In this document: positions 1-10,787 of the stretch, piece by piece
Numbering within the stretch: the stretch's first letter is position 1
How the letters are laid out: every line of letters begins with the position of its first letter
Assembly: GCF_964340395.1 (NCBI RefSeq)
Contig: NC_135555.1
Span: forward strand, 5,975,001 to 6,007,500
Direction of reading: 5' to 3'
Source of the DNA: Glandiceps talaboti
Taxonomy: Eukaryota > Hemichordata > Enteropneusta > Spengelidae
Length of the DNA stretch: 32,500 nucleotides
The notes under the pieces: model-generated
What the model was told of the DNA's origin: nothing
The model's database searches: none
The model's input: only the letters and a program-made list of their open reading frames with translations
Made by a program: the position numbers and the translations under genes

Positions 1-139
1 TATTTTGTTTGTGTAATTCATGACAAGAAATGCTGTGTGGAGATGTAAACTACACTGTGCAGCCTAATTGAAATTATATAGTCACTCTGGTTTGGTAGTA
101 ATACTGGTATAGGATTTTATTTAAAAGTAATGGTTTTTT

Positions 140-760
140 AAATCCCCAACGAACACTGCCCGGATTCCGTGGGTTCCGTAGGTGTGTGCGTGCATTCACC
201 GTCATGTCTCTGGCATCTACCAACTGATTTCAACCAAACCTGGCAAAAAGGTAACATACTATGTGAGACATATGGATGTCACTTTGTTTTATGACTAAAT
301 CAAATATGGCTGAATGGCGGCCATATTTGTTATTAAATTTCACAATATGCGTAACTTTGGAGGTATAAGTAGTGACTCCATTCAAGTGCCTAAACCCATA
401 TTGTCAAATATGAGCGTTCTTTTAAGACCCTGACCTTTGACCTTGACAAACATTTTCAAGGTTAAATGACAAACATTTTTCTTTCAATGTTAACTCAAGT
501 AGTTGAATAAACAATCTAAGACTCCATTTACATGTGTATACCCCAAAGGTCAGCTTTCTTTTTATATCGTGTGACCTTTGATCGCCATATTCAAGGTCAA
601 ATAGCAAATTGGTCAATAAATCATGAAGTTTTGTGTCTAGAGACACCATTCAAATTTGCACAATAACTTTGCCATGAAACACACAAGTTGGAGTGTATGT
701 CTTTGATTGAAGGCTTGTGATAAAATACAATAGAAAATATCAACACCACTGTAGTCCAAA
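140..760. repeat. Probable old interspersed repeat with TGACCTTTGACCTTG motifs
   Basis: The block has a base composition and motif style unlike its surroundings: a GC-richer start (about 145-240), a 10-bp perfect inverted repeat at 301-310 and 320-329, and several copies of a GACCTTTGA / AAGGTCAAA motif on both strands (431-443, 543-560, 590-600). This style is typical of dispersed repeats in invertebrate genomes, but I have no second full copy in this window, so the limits and the repeat identity are inference. Confidence 0.35.
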
Positions 761-2937
761 ATGGCAGGTACTAAGGCTAAGCTGACATACGTGTATTTGT
801 TATTGTGATGCATATATTATAATTATTATTGATAAATAATCTAGAAATTGTCACTATATTGTGTATACTTCCGGATTTTCAATTATTAGTGTCAGTCTAT
901 TTTCAGTCAACCTTCAATATTTTATTGTTATTTTTTAGAATGGTGTAGAGATAGGTAACTTTTAATTCTAATAAAAAAAATGATCAAAAATGGAAATACA
1001 AAGTATACAAATAATTACTGCATTACCAGGGCAGTTCCTTTATTATGTCTTATGAATATTCATTTGTTGTGTTGTAGAGTACACCTGTTATTTCAAACAA
1101 CGGAGTGAAATTAATTTTTAATAATTTTATCACCCACATTTTTTCTCAACATTATTTTAATTTCTCATTTGAGGTATGTATATATTGGCCCATTCCGCAG
1201 AATGACGGACGCCCAGAAGAGTAGAGTAGAGTATATACTTCCAAAATATCACTGATATCACTTATTTTATACCTATAGAGGGCGCCCTTCTGTGTCAACC
1301 ATAGATGATCTTTAGCACATGCATGAAAGTTTACATTTATCTGTAGACAGCAACACTAGATACTTAAGTACTGCAAGTTTTTATGTTTTATTATAACATA
1401 ATTATGTCATCAGACAAATATTCCAATACAGGGCTGGAGGCTTAATGGCTAAAGTTAGCCAAACAGCTACACATTTCCTATTGATTGCGTTGATCTAGCC
1501 ACCTCTGAAATTTGGTAGTCTAGATACAATGGTTAATAGTCCTATCTTGAGGAAAATACTTGTAGCATATATAGATTACTAATAATTTGGCAAGGTATGC
1601 AAAGCTAGAAAGTAATGGTAATCCAGATTCCACATATTACCAATTCTTGTAATTTGTAGCTGGTAGCCTTCTTTGGTTACCACTGATGGTGTAATGATTT
1701 AAAAGATGGGAGATTTACAGACATAACAGTATGTTAATATCACCCGTTTCCAGTAATGTTCTCTGTTTTCAGTTCACTGTTACTAATTTCAGAAAGTGAC
1801 GATAGCTCCCTGGGATTACCAACGATACAATTTAATTTTGGGCCCCGGGGTATAAATAATATATACAAAATATCGGGTCAAATATGTCATAATATTTAGT
1901 AAATTATGCCGCCATTTTGTGAAGAGGTCAGATTTCTCAAAACAATTTGTAGAATTAATGTATTGAATATCTTGTTTTTATGTTTTTAAATGATTACAAT
2001 GTATCACTCTCTAGTTGCCTCAGATTTATGACATGTGATAAAGACCGTCTTTTTTGAATATTTTAATTTTGATTCATCACAGAATATTTCATTTTCATTT
2101 AGAATGTATTTTCATTAATTTTGTTTGTCTCTTTTTGACCCAGAAGAATTTTTAAAAATGTAGGCTTTGAATGTAGGAATTTATAGGTTTGAGTTCGATA
2201 GGTTAATCTCATGAAAATACGATAAGATGCCAGTATTTCTAGTTGAAAGTACACCATCTTGTACAGTGTGTTATTTTGAAACACCAGACACTAGTTTAAG
2301 AAAGTAGATAAAGCTATATCACAAACATTGAAACAAACCATGACAGCTGAAATATTAATGTACTCAAATGTATGCATTGTTGATAATGTCAGACAAATTT
2401 GACCTTTGACCCTCACTTTCCCGCCAAAACTGTATGCATCAAAATTCCTGTCTTTGTATAACTTTTCTACTTTATTTTGATTTGAAATCAAAAGTTTCAA
2501 TCTATAACACACAGAATAATGTGATAAAACATTTAACACACGTTTCTTTCTGATCAAATATCTGGTTCTACACAAGAGTTAACTTTGTATTCATAACACA
2601 TTCTTGAGTGATGACTACAACAATTTTGTTGATTTACAAATTTCAAACTAAATATATTGTGTTGTTCATAAACATATGATACCGGAAATGAAATAAAATA
2701 ATATTTTGCCTATGTAATAACTGGTGGCTTATTTCTGGAGAGATATGATTTATGATATGAATTGGTTTTAGTATATTTGTTGTTGTACTAATATGTAATA
2801 AAACAGTCAGATAATACTCAGGATGATTCTTAGCAGACAAATATTCCAAAACTTTTGACATAGAGCTAAGTAACAAATTGATGATTGACATCATACCATT
2901 GAATTAAGTATAAAAGTACTGTACATAAATTCCTTCA

Positions 2938-2943
2938 TTTATT
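2938..2943 (-). terminator. Candidate poly(A) signal for DTNBP1
   Basis: The plus strand reads TTTATT, giving AATAAA on the transcribed strand, about 0.8 kb past the DTNBP1 stop. I did not find a closer canonical hexamer. If used, the 3' UTR would span the 40-bp tandem array. AT-rich sequence yields this hexamer by chance, so the call is weak. Confidence 0.2.
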
Positions 2944-3119
2944 ACCTTCAACTTTGCAACCCAATTTACAATTCAAAACCCTAAAATTTACACTTTTATG
3001 TCTATATTAAGGAATTCAAATAATCTAAAGCATTTATCTCTTAATTTTCAACAATTTGAAAGGTATTTGAATAATCTATATGAGAATAATTGTATGCTGC
3101 TTGGCTGAAATTGGTTCGT

Positions 3120-3660
3120 GTATGTGTATCCATATTTGGTATGGCCTTGCTGAAGTCAAATGTGTGAATCCATATTTGGTATCAGCCATGCTGAAGTCAA
3201 ATGTGTGTATCTATCCATATTTGGTATCAGCCATGCTGAAGTCAAATGTGTGTATCCATATTTGGTATGGCCTTGCTGAAGTCAAATGTGTGTATCCATA
3301 TTTGGTATGGCCTTGCTGAAGTCAAATGTGTGTATCCATATTTGGTATGGCCTTGCTGAAGTCACATCATTACACAGTCATATTTGGTACCAGCACACTG
3401 TTGAAGTCAAATGTACAGTAACCATATTTAGCCTTGGCCTTCCTGACAACAAACGTGTTGGTATTTGCCTTGTTTGAGTCATGTGTATAAGAACCATACT
3501 TGGGATCTGCTTGGCTGATGATATATACACAAATATATTTGGTACTAGCACTGCTGAAGTCAGCTGATGAGTGTAACAATGTAATATGGTATTGTTTTTC
3601 TGGTCAGTTTATGAATATAACCATATTTGATATCTAGTCAGCTGCTGTGTTCTTTTTCAA
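3120..3660. repeat. 40-bp tandem array next to the DTNBP1 stop
   Basis: A 40-bp unit containing CATATTTGGTATGGCCTTG and TGAAGTCAAATGTG is repeated head to tail. CATATTTGG begins near 3131, 3171, 3216, 3257, 3297 and 3337; the spacing is 40 bp except for one unit enlarged by a CTAT insertion. Two unit variants alternate (GTATGGCCTTGC and GTATCAGCCATGC). From 3379 to about 3660 the copies are progressively diverged. Open frames here are periodic products of the repeat and not genes. Confidence 0.9.
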
Positions 3661-3749
3661 AAACTGTTCCCTTTTTATACTAAATTCCTTTCTTCTAAAA
3701 ACCATGAAATGAAGAATAAAACTGGGTATTTGTGAATATTTGTATAAAT

Positions 3750-6700
3750 CTAACTTGAACCAGTACATTCTATCTGGGGTTGTATATCTTTTTTAGAGTC
3801 AGCATCACTGAATTCACTCCCAGATTGTGGTGGACTTTCAGTTGCTTCAATAAATGTGTCGTCATCCAATTCCACTTTGTCTTGTTGTATTTCTACAGTG
3901 TCTATCCCGTCATCCTCTGTTGTAACTCCACCACTAGGGCCTTCACCTGTAGAAGAAAAAAATAACATCCCATAATATGAACCAGCCCTGGCTAAAACTA
4001 CAGCCAATATTATGACTGATTGTCAGAAAAATTACTTTTAATGACTGGTTGCTAGCCAACCTATATTGTCCTCCAGTGACAGCATTACATACATGTACAT
4101 GTCAAACAATTTCATATATGCTGAAGCAACTGATGTGTCACTGGACGGGATAAGTCAAGTTGGTCGTAAATCTGTGATAAGATCTTGGAGTAACAGGTAA
4201 TTCATTCTGTGGGACGTGTTGGCAGAGATGACTGATGGCAGTCAGAAGTAAACAAATTCCAAAGTTTAAGAAAAAATAGTTGACTTTGATTGATGTGACC
4301 ACACTGATTGGTATCGAATGAATAACTAATCTCCATGAATATGTAACAAGAATGTCAAGTTGACTGACAGGGGGCGCACTTCTATCCTAATTACCAATCC
4401 AAAATTACACTATTATACAATTTCATATAAAACATTTTTGTATTTAGATGTAAGTGAAAATATCATCTTATTCATCATCCATACAATACTCAAAGGCTTT
4501 TTTAAGGATCAAATCTGAGTAGCAATATTGTGACATACCTGTATCTTTGTCTGGAGGTGATTTCTGATCTGTACCATTTGATGATGAAGCTGTATTTTCT
4601 GGTCCAAGGAAAGCATCTAACTCGTCTTTATCCATAACATCGCCCAGATCTACTTCCTCCACTGATGTGACGGAAGACTTAGCACTCCTGTGAATAGGAC
4701 CTACCGAACAAATTTACATGTATCATGTATCTCTATGACCCTATGCACAGTTATTTTCCCTTTCATTCACTAAAAGAATCCATTCAAATTATGGGAAAAT
4801 CAGGAATTTTTAAATCAATGTAATGTTTATAAGAATGCTTTCAAGTACAGTTTAGTATTGTCATACGACAAGTCTACATCATTGAATTGTATACAATAAC
4901 AGATGAAGAAGGCTTAGCGAAATAGATCAAATATATAATCTGAAAATTGTTTTTAAACCAATTTTACACAATTGCAAATATGAATAGCATTTAAGAAAGC
5001 TTTTGACGAGAAAATCTAGCCTTGTCCCTCTTGCTGCCACTAGAGGGTGTAGTTGCAGATACAAGGTAAATCACTTACTCTCCGACTTTGGGACTGCTAC
5101 AAAACACAGTTAGTATTGAGTATATATATTTGAAAGTTGAAACTTACGATTCATCTGACCACTTTCTTTATAATGTAGCATATCTTCATTGAAGACATCT
5201 TGGAATGTCTTTTGTCGTTCTTTCATCTTCACTTGTTCATTCTGTTCATACTCTCTAACTTTCTGATTGTATTCTGCCTGTAACTGAGCTGTAAACAACA
5301 ACAACAACAATAAAACAATATTACTGAGCCGTCAACAACAATAAAAAGAATCATGTGTTAAAAATTTTGATCAGAGAAAATTGAAATTACTTAAATTTCA
5401 TCAATTTGTTTTTTAACCCAAAAAGCCTAAATCCAAACTGAGCTCTTGCTGCAGAGCAATTTGATAATCAATATATCCACATAATAATGATTTCCTGAAT
5501 GTAAGTCTCTGTTTTTTTTTTCATATGGGTGCCAAAATTAGTTGCCTTGCCCGCTGTCAAATAAGAATTCAAAAGTTGCTAGCAAAATGAAATAACAACC
5601 ATTTTTTAAATTTTGTCTGTAATTTGGAAGAAATTAGAAAAAAATTGTGACATGGACAAGACAGAGGACACACATTATACAGTCCAGAATAAATTTTGCT
5701 GTACTATCCTTCCTACAAACTAAATCATGCAATTTCCTGTCTCAATTCAAATGTTATTGAAATTTGACTTTGTGGCTTTATTTTTTTTTCAAAATGTAAA
5801 CTTTGTTTCGCTCTCAAATTGACATTCAGACACTTTTCAAACTGTATTTAGGAATGACTTGGATGGTTAAAGTATTTATTATCATTTTAATAATTTGACC
5901 AATTTTTCATAAAAGATACATACCTCTTAATACTTCTTCCTCTTGTCTGAAATGAAAAAAAAATGAAAAAAAATGTGTAATAACCGATGTGTATCATATA
6001 GTTTTTGACAATAAAAAGTCTGCAATTTTGAAAAATGATTTGTGCAGAAGAGTTCTTTGCACAGAAGCCGGCTACAGTGTAAGGATCATACACCAAATAC
6101 AGTCTGTAAAATACCAATCCACTGTATTGGTAAGTCTAACACCCCCCCCCCCCCCCCCCCCCCCCCATGAAAATTAAACTTATGATCTCTTCTCATCACT
6201 TGAACAAGATTAAATCCACGAATATTAGAATAAAAATGAAAAAAGTACCTCAAAAGTGTAAATAAAATGCAGACTTTTCACCAACCTTTTGATTTCTCTG
6301 TATGCTAACATCTGATTAGTATGACCTTGTTTGTTTCTTTCATATTCCTCTTCATCACATAAATCTTCAAAGTAAGTTAACATTCCTTCTATTTCTTCAA
6401 AACTACCTTCCAGAGCTCCTACAGATATAGAAGATATTACAAAAATAAAGTGTCTTGTGTTATTAGGGTAGATATACTAATTTTCATCCTACTTATCATA
6501 CAATACAGAAGATGGTATAAAGATATACTGACTTTTGGTGGGGTAGATATACAAACTTATCACCCTACACAGCAGAATATTATAATGTCTTGTGTCAGGG
6601 TAGATATACAAACTTATCACCTGAATACACCAATACAGAAGATAGTACAAAGAAATAATGCCTTGTGTTAGGGTAGATCATAGTGGAGGGTATATGGGTA

Positions 6701-8189
6701 GATAAACTGATATCATCCTACACAGTTGAAAATTATACCAATACCGAAGCTGGTATAAAGACGTCCTTTTGCAAAAAATTTCTACTGTGCATGGTAATAC
6801 ATAAACTTATAATATTTTCTGCTAGTTTTGGTAAATCGGTGTTAACTTACCAAGAAGTACTGTAGTTGATTGTATATCTTCTGCTAATTTTGGTAAACCA
6901 TCTAACTGGGAGTGGAACTGTAATATTGCATCAGTTTGTTTTTCACATTGTACCATGACTCGATGAACTTCTCCATCAACCTCCTGAAACACACATACAA
7001 CATCATAATGGCTGATTAGGTACACAAATACACTGTAGTGTTACTATGACAACTTGCTAATTATGCTTGGAAATCAAATGTTCCCCAATAAAACTTTATA
7101 GAAGTTGAACCACATTTCTCAGAGACTGATTGTGATGACAACAGATAGTCAATTATTTGATTGCTATGACAACACAGGTGATGATTTGATTGCTATAACA
7201 ACACAAAGTTGATGAATAGATTGCTATGAAAACAGTTAATAACTGCTATGACAACACAGAGTTGATGATTTGATTGCTGAGACAACACAGTTGATGATTT
7301 GATTGCTATGACAACACAGAGTTGATGATTTGATTGCTATGACAACACACAGTTGATGATTAGATTGCTATGACAACACACAGTTGATGATTAGATTGCT
7401 ATGGCAACAGATAGTTGATGATTTGGTTTCTATGACAACAGACAGTTGATGATTTGGTCTACTTACTATTGCTTTCTTAGCACTATCATCAATATCTTTA
7501 TGAAGTGCAATCCATGTCTGTTGGTATCTGAAAATGTCAAATAATTTGTCTGAATCAATACTTTACACACAGTCAGTGCATTCAAAGGAAAAAATAAAGT
7601 CATATATGCAAATGATGCAATAAATATGCATATGATCCATATGTAATTATCATAAATATGCAAATTATCACATGAGTCACTGCGTGACACAATTATCAAC
7701 AATATTTCAGGAATATGATGACATGTAGATAAGACTCCTCAAACTGGGTTAACTGAAATTATGTAAACTAAAATTAGGTAATAACCTACTACAAGTCTTA
7801 GAAATGCTTCATGTTTTGATTCACATTGAATAGTGACTAAAAAATGTAAGTCTTAATATAAACATTCAACATAAACATTCCAAAAAGTCTTAATAAACAT
7901 TGACTTACTTATTCAACAACTCTGCACCTGCATTCAATGGTGGTTTTGCGATGAATTCTGGGCTGAAAATGGAAAATACAAAATGTAAACATGTACAAAA
8001 TCACAACACCATGATAATGTGTCCAATATAGTTTGCTGTATATTGTATATAGGCACAAAGGAGCCTCTCTGTCTGTTTGTCTGTCTTTGTCTGTCTGTCT
8101 TTTTCTGTCTGTCTGTCTGTGTCTGTCTCTCTGCCTCTGTCGCTCTCTCTATCTCTCTCCCCCACCTCTCTCTCTCTCTCTCCCTCCCT

Positions 8190-8274
<85 letters not shown>

Positions 8275-10111
8275 CCCCCCCCCCCCCGCCCTCCCTCTTC
8301 TTTATGTAGATGGAACATACAGTTTTCCATTGATTCTTATAATGCTTTGGCAGCAATATTAGTGATATGATATAGAGATGACCCAAAAAGAACTTAAAGA
8401 GTTAAGATACACGTTGTTATAATTACCTTGGTGTATCAGACTTACGACTGCTAGTCTTACCCACTTCTTTGGCTTTAGTGGTCAGATTCTTCAGGCTGTA
8501 CAACCAAAAGTTATAGTCAGTAAAAAAGTTAAAAGTGTGAATGTTGAGTATCTAATCCTACTGAAGTTGGACTGGAGTCTATGGAATTAGAAGTTATATA
8601 CATTGTACATGAACACCTCTATAATGAAAACTGCCTTTTATTTCAACATAGGTTACCCATGTTTCTATTTCAAATTCACTATCTTGTGACCCCAGTAGCT
8701 ATAGGCCGATGTCTGTGATTGACAGGCTGATAGCCGTTATGGACATGGGATGACACTATGCACAAGCATACAAACACATACAGGCCTTTTTTTCAGACTT
8801 TTTTCTAGCAACCGATGGACCACTCTATCCCCTTGAGAATGTTGTTACATTGAGAAACGAATAAAAACGGGTTACTGTTTTACGAATAATTAGGTTAAAT
8901 GAGATTAAATTTCTATATTGCTCCTTAGGTCTAAAATGTGTTTTCTTCGGGAAGGCAACTACCACACTACTGTGTGATGGCAGGACACATACATACCACA
9001 GTCACTTGTGGGCTAATATTCTATTCAAGGATGGTCATAATACAAAATAATGGCGTTATTTGGTATTTATGAATATTCAAAAAACACTGTCACCAATGTT
9101 TGTACTGACTGTTTGTTTTTCTGTGCAAACAGCGGTGATGGTATTTTTTGAATATTAGTAAATACCAAATATTAAACACCAGTAGTTTGTACCACAACCA
9201 TCCTTGAATATTAAATATTATTAGCTTACAAGTGACTGTGATACATACATAGATATATGCAAATAATTACAATATTCCCCGATGTAAACTCAGTTAACTG
9301 TGTGTGTTCTTTGGTCGAAAGGTAATGTAAAATGTAGTGTTATCGGTGTAGTGTGGGTATACAGAGTTTCACAAGCCCCCCTTCCCTCCCACCATGTTCA
9401 AGTCAAGATGTATTTTCAGTATTTTAATTTACCAATATCATCAAAAGACTATGATAACAAGGAATTCCCTCAGATGAAAGAATTTCTCATTTATGTAATA
9501 CTAAAGATGTAGGTGATGAAATCCATGCTGTAATGGATTGCAGCAATACATCTGTAATTGAAGCTAGAAACCAATTTCAGAGAACTATCGAAATTTATGA
9601 TCAAAGTCTTTCAAAATTATCAAAAAAAGAATACTTCAAAAGAATAATCTCAAATGATGATTTCATCACTGATAGCTTTGGAAAATTCTCTAATTCATTA
9701 TTATCTTTGTATTCAATACTGTAGTTTAGTGTTTTATATATATTTATAATTATCTATTATCTTTGTTTTTGTTGTTCTGTCTCTAGATAATATATTTCTT
9801 ACATTAGTTCATGTCAATAAAATATAGTATTACTACACTGTATTTTAGTACATTTTGTATATGATTAAAATGACAACGATATGCATTGGCGATGTGTCAG
9901 CGGTTTCTAATAATTGGAAGGAAACATTTCATGATGTGTACCACTGTATGTAACATCTAATATATTGTATTTATCGTGTGTGTATTGGTGTTGTAGAATT
10001 CAATAATAAATCTAACATTAACAACATAACAAATCGTCAACCTGGTGTCACTTACCCTTCGGACAGATCATGCTGAACATGTTGAAGACGTTCTTTCCAA
10101 TTATCAAACAT
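3750..10111 (-). CDS. DTNBP1: Dysbindin, BLOC-1 complex subunit (complete, 11 coding exons)
   Basis: Dysbindin is a cytosolic coiled-coil subunit of BLOC-1, which sorts cargo toward lysosome-related organelles and acts at synapses. Coding exons 5' to 3' (minus strand): 10111-10056, 8495-8427, 7962-7909, 7527-7467, 6983-6851, 6418-6286, 5946-5924, 5288-5148, 5096-5079, 4700-4539, 3946-3750. They sum to 1047 nt (348 aa; human isoform about 351), with GT-AG borders and phases that agree throughout. The start MFDNWKERLQHVQHDL matches the family N-terminus and has A at -3. Residues about 80-215 form an acidic/basic coiled coil, including SFEEIEGMLTYFEDLC and VKMKERQKTFQDVF. The dysbindin-domain motif VEEVDLGDVMDKDELDAFL lies near 243-261, followed by an acidic Ser/Thr-rich tail. 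Odd points: exons 7 and 9 are microexons, and intron 8 is only 51 nt. Identity is very secure; exact borders of exons 9 and 10 rest on phase and similarity. Confidence 0.95.
5079..5096 (-). other. DTNBP1: DTNBP1 coding microexon 9 (18 nt) with NAGNAG acceptor
   Basis: This exon adds PVPKSE between the coiled coil and the VEEVDL motif. The upstream 51-nt intron (5097-5147) ends in GTAG followed at once by CAG, so a 15-nt version (LPKSE in frame) is possible. The intron carries a perfect TACTAAC branch site on the minus strand (5109-5115), and the donor is GTAAGT. Inclusion is required for phase: exon 8 ends with one base of a codon and exon 9 passes on one base, which joins GT at the exon 10 start at 4700. 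Confidence 0.75.
5924..5946 (-). other. DTNBP1: DTNBP1 coding microexon 7 (23 nt)
   Basis: The exon encodes QEEEVLR plus split codons at both ends, bridging EIKR of exon 6 and AQLQAEYN of exon 8 without a break in the heptad pattern. It has a CAG acceptor and GTATGT donor. Its 23-nt length is not a multiple of three, so skipping it would shift the frame. Confidence 0.85.
6142..6166. repeat. Homopolymer run of 25 C (G on the DTNBP1 transcript)
   Basis: An unbroken C run lies in DTNBP1 intron 6 (5947-6285), about 195 nt upstream of the 23-nt microexon in the direction of transcription. On the pre-mRNA it is a G run that could form a quadruplex. The exact length is uncertain, because such runs are prone to sequencing and assembly error. 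Confidence 0.85.
7139..7458. repeat. About 31-bp tandem repeat in DTNBP1 intron 4
   Basis: About ten copies of a unit with the core GTTGATGATTTGATTGCTATGACAACACA (given here split: GTTGATGATTTG, ATTGCTATGACAACACA) fill most of intron 4. They run up to within about 10 bp of the exon 4 donor (GTAAGT at 7466-7461). Copies differ by small indels and by TTTGATT/ATAGATT/TTAGATT changes. Each unit contains an imperfect inverted motif (GTTGTCATAGCAATC on the minus strand) resembling an RFX X-box half-match. Confidence 0.85.
8061..8302. repeat. Long polypyrimidine microsatellite (TGTC, CT, C runs)
   Basis: Almost pure pyrimidine tract in DTNBP1 intron 2. It begins with TGTC-type tetranucleotides (to about 8135), continues as interrupted then perfect CT repeats (about 8140-8271), and ends with a C run (8272-8287) and CCCT units. 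The overlapping Ser/Leu-rich and Arg/Glu-rich open frames in this interval are by-products of the repeat. Confidence 0.95.
8989..9250. mobile_element. Foldback/MITE-like element, about 260 bp hairpin
   Basis: The two halves are near-complementary over their whole length. Left arm landmarks are CACAGTCACTTG, CTATTCAAGGATGGT, TTTGGTATTTA and GAATATTCAAAAAA. The right arm shows their complements in reverse order (TTTTTTGAATATT, TAAATACCAAA, ACCATCCTTGAATA, CAAGTGACTGTG). The loop is near 9095-9125. It lies in DTNBP1 intron 1 and encodes nothing. A related degenerate copy is at 10948-11058. Confidence 0.8.
9458..9724 (+). pseudogene. Truncated LINE reverse-transcriptase C-terminal tail
   Basis: An 88-codon open frame, beginning just after an in-frame stop (9455-9457), reads IPSDERISHLCNTKDVG followed by DEIHAVMDCSN and ends with a hydrophobic stretch before TAG. 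This is the typical C-terminal end of a non-LTR retrotransposon reverse transcriptase, with its C-C-H-C zinc cluster near the end. Here the first Cys appears to be Ser (RISHLC), while the C-x9-H-x4-C part remains. No RT palm motifs are present upstream, so this is a 5'-truncated relic inside DTNBP1 intron 1, on the strand opposite to the gene. Clade is not assignable from so short a piece. Confidence 0.65.
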
Positions 10112-10323
10112 TCTGATGTGCTATTAAACTGACGAAATATCTTTTATATAAATTAAATTATATCTTTTACGCACAGGGAACGTTTCAAATCATCACCACT
10201 TTCGCATATATCGAACCTGGTGGCGAGATGACCTTCAGCTGACTTCCCCTATTTTCACTTCCGCGATTGCTTTATTTCGTCGGTGGCGGCGCACTTACAT
10301 GTACCGTGTTCCCAGGGTATCCA

Positions 10324-10395
10324 GTCAAAACGTCCCCGGGTCAAAACGTCCCCGGTTTCCATAAGTCAAAACGTCCCCGGGTCAAAACGTCCCCG
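10324..10395. repeat. 16-bp GC-rich repeat array, left arm (4 copies)
   Basis: The unit GTCAAAACGTCCCCGG occurs at 10324-10339, 10340-10355, 10365-10380 and 10381-10395 (the last loses its final base). These form two tandem pairs separated by a 9-bp spacer. Each junction makes a CCCGGG palindrome and each unit contains ACGT. Confidence 0.95.
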
Positions 10396-10420
10396 TCTTT
10401 CCATTTTCCTCGACCCAAAC

Positions 10421-10422
10421 TA

Positions 10423-10456
<34 letters not shown>

Positions 10457-10477
10457 TGCGTGTGTGTGTGTGTGTGT
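10421..10477. repeat. TG microsatellite
   Basis: A TG dinucleotide run with a short AGTGCG interruption lies between the two arms of the 16-bp inverted array. Confidence 0.95.
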
Positions 10478-10787
10478 TACATTATATCCTTATTTCTTAC
10501 TATTTCTTACATCACAATACAGTATAATGTGACTGCGTACCCACCTCGGGTGCCCAAAATACGTTTATGCGATTATGCGTAATCATTGTCTTGGGCAACC
10601 ATCACTTTATTTACGGGAAATCAGACAGATTTGAGGTCGTAAAAGTCCTCCAATTTTTATGAAAATGAGCATGTAAATCACGAACAGAAAATGGTTCGGA
10701 ATATGGGCATCGATACTTGACCGTGTTTTTAGGGAAGGAACGGAAACTGTTACACAGTCAAGTCTCTTGGTTAAATTTTGGTCATAC

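Larger units (their letters stand above)
1..3749. other. Gene-free flank downstream of DTNBP1
   Basis: No coding region is supported here. The open frames are short, contain no recognisable domain and lie in AT-rich sequence. The stretch holds an interspersed-repeat-like block (about 140-760), a CTCF-like motif near 1269, a nuclear-receptor-type direct repeat at 2400-2412, and a tandem array at 3120-3660. The end nearest 3749 probably includes the DTNBP1 3' UTR, because that gene is transcribed leftward and stops at 3750. Confidence 0.6.

Noticed and set aside
3080-3477. Repetitive open frames with a YPYLVWPC-like motif
   Set aside because: Encoded by the 40-bp tandem array; composition and periodicity follow the DNA repeat and there is no start context or homology.
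4468-4538. Alternative DTNBP1 C-terminus by reading through the exon 10 donor
   Set aside because: Read-through would end after about 22 unrelated codons. The GTATGT donor and the in-phase acidic final exon (3946-3750) fit the family length, so there is no need for the alternative without RNA evidence.
4539-4685. DTNBP1 exon 10 starting at the CACAG acceptor (4685)
   Set aside because: That acceptor does not agree in phase with exon 9. The TAG acceptor before 4700 keeps the frame and restores the conserved SPIHRS segment preceding VEEVDL.
7139-7458. CRISPR-like array of 31-bp repeats
   Set aside because: There are no unique spacers: the units abut directly, vary by small indels and sit in an animal gene intron.
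8001-8386. Long Ser/Leu-rich and Arg/Glu-rich open frames
   Set aside because: They are translations of the CT/TGTC microsatellite, open in several frames at once as expected of a short-period repeat.
10267-10582. Pro/Lys-rich then Cys/Val-rich open frames on the plus strand
   Set aside because: They consist of the 16-bp repeat array followed by the TG microsatellite; not a gene.
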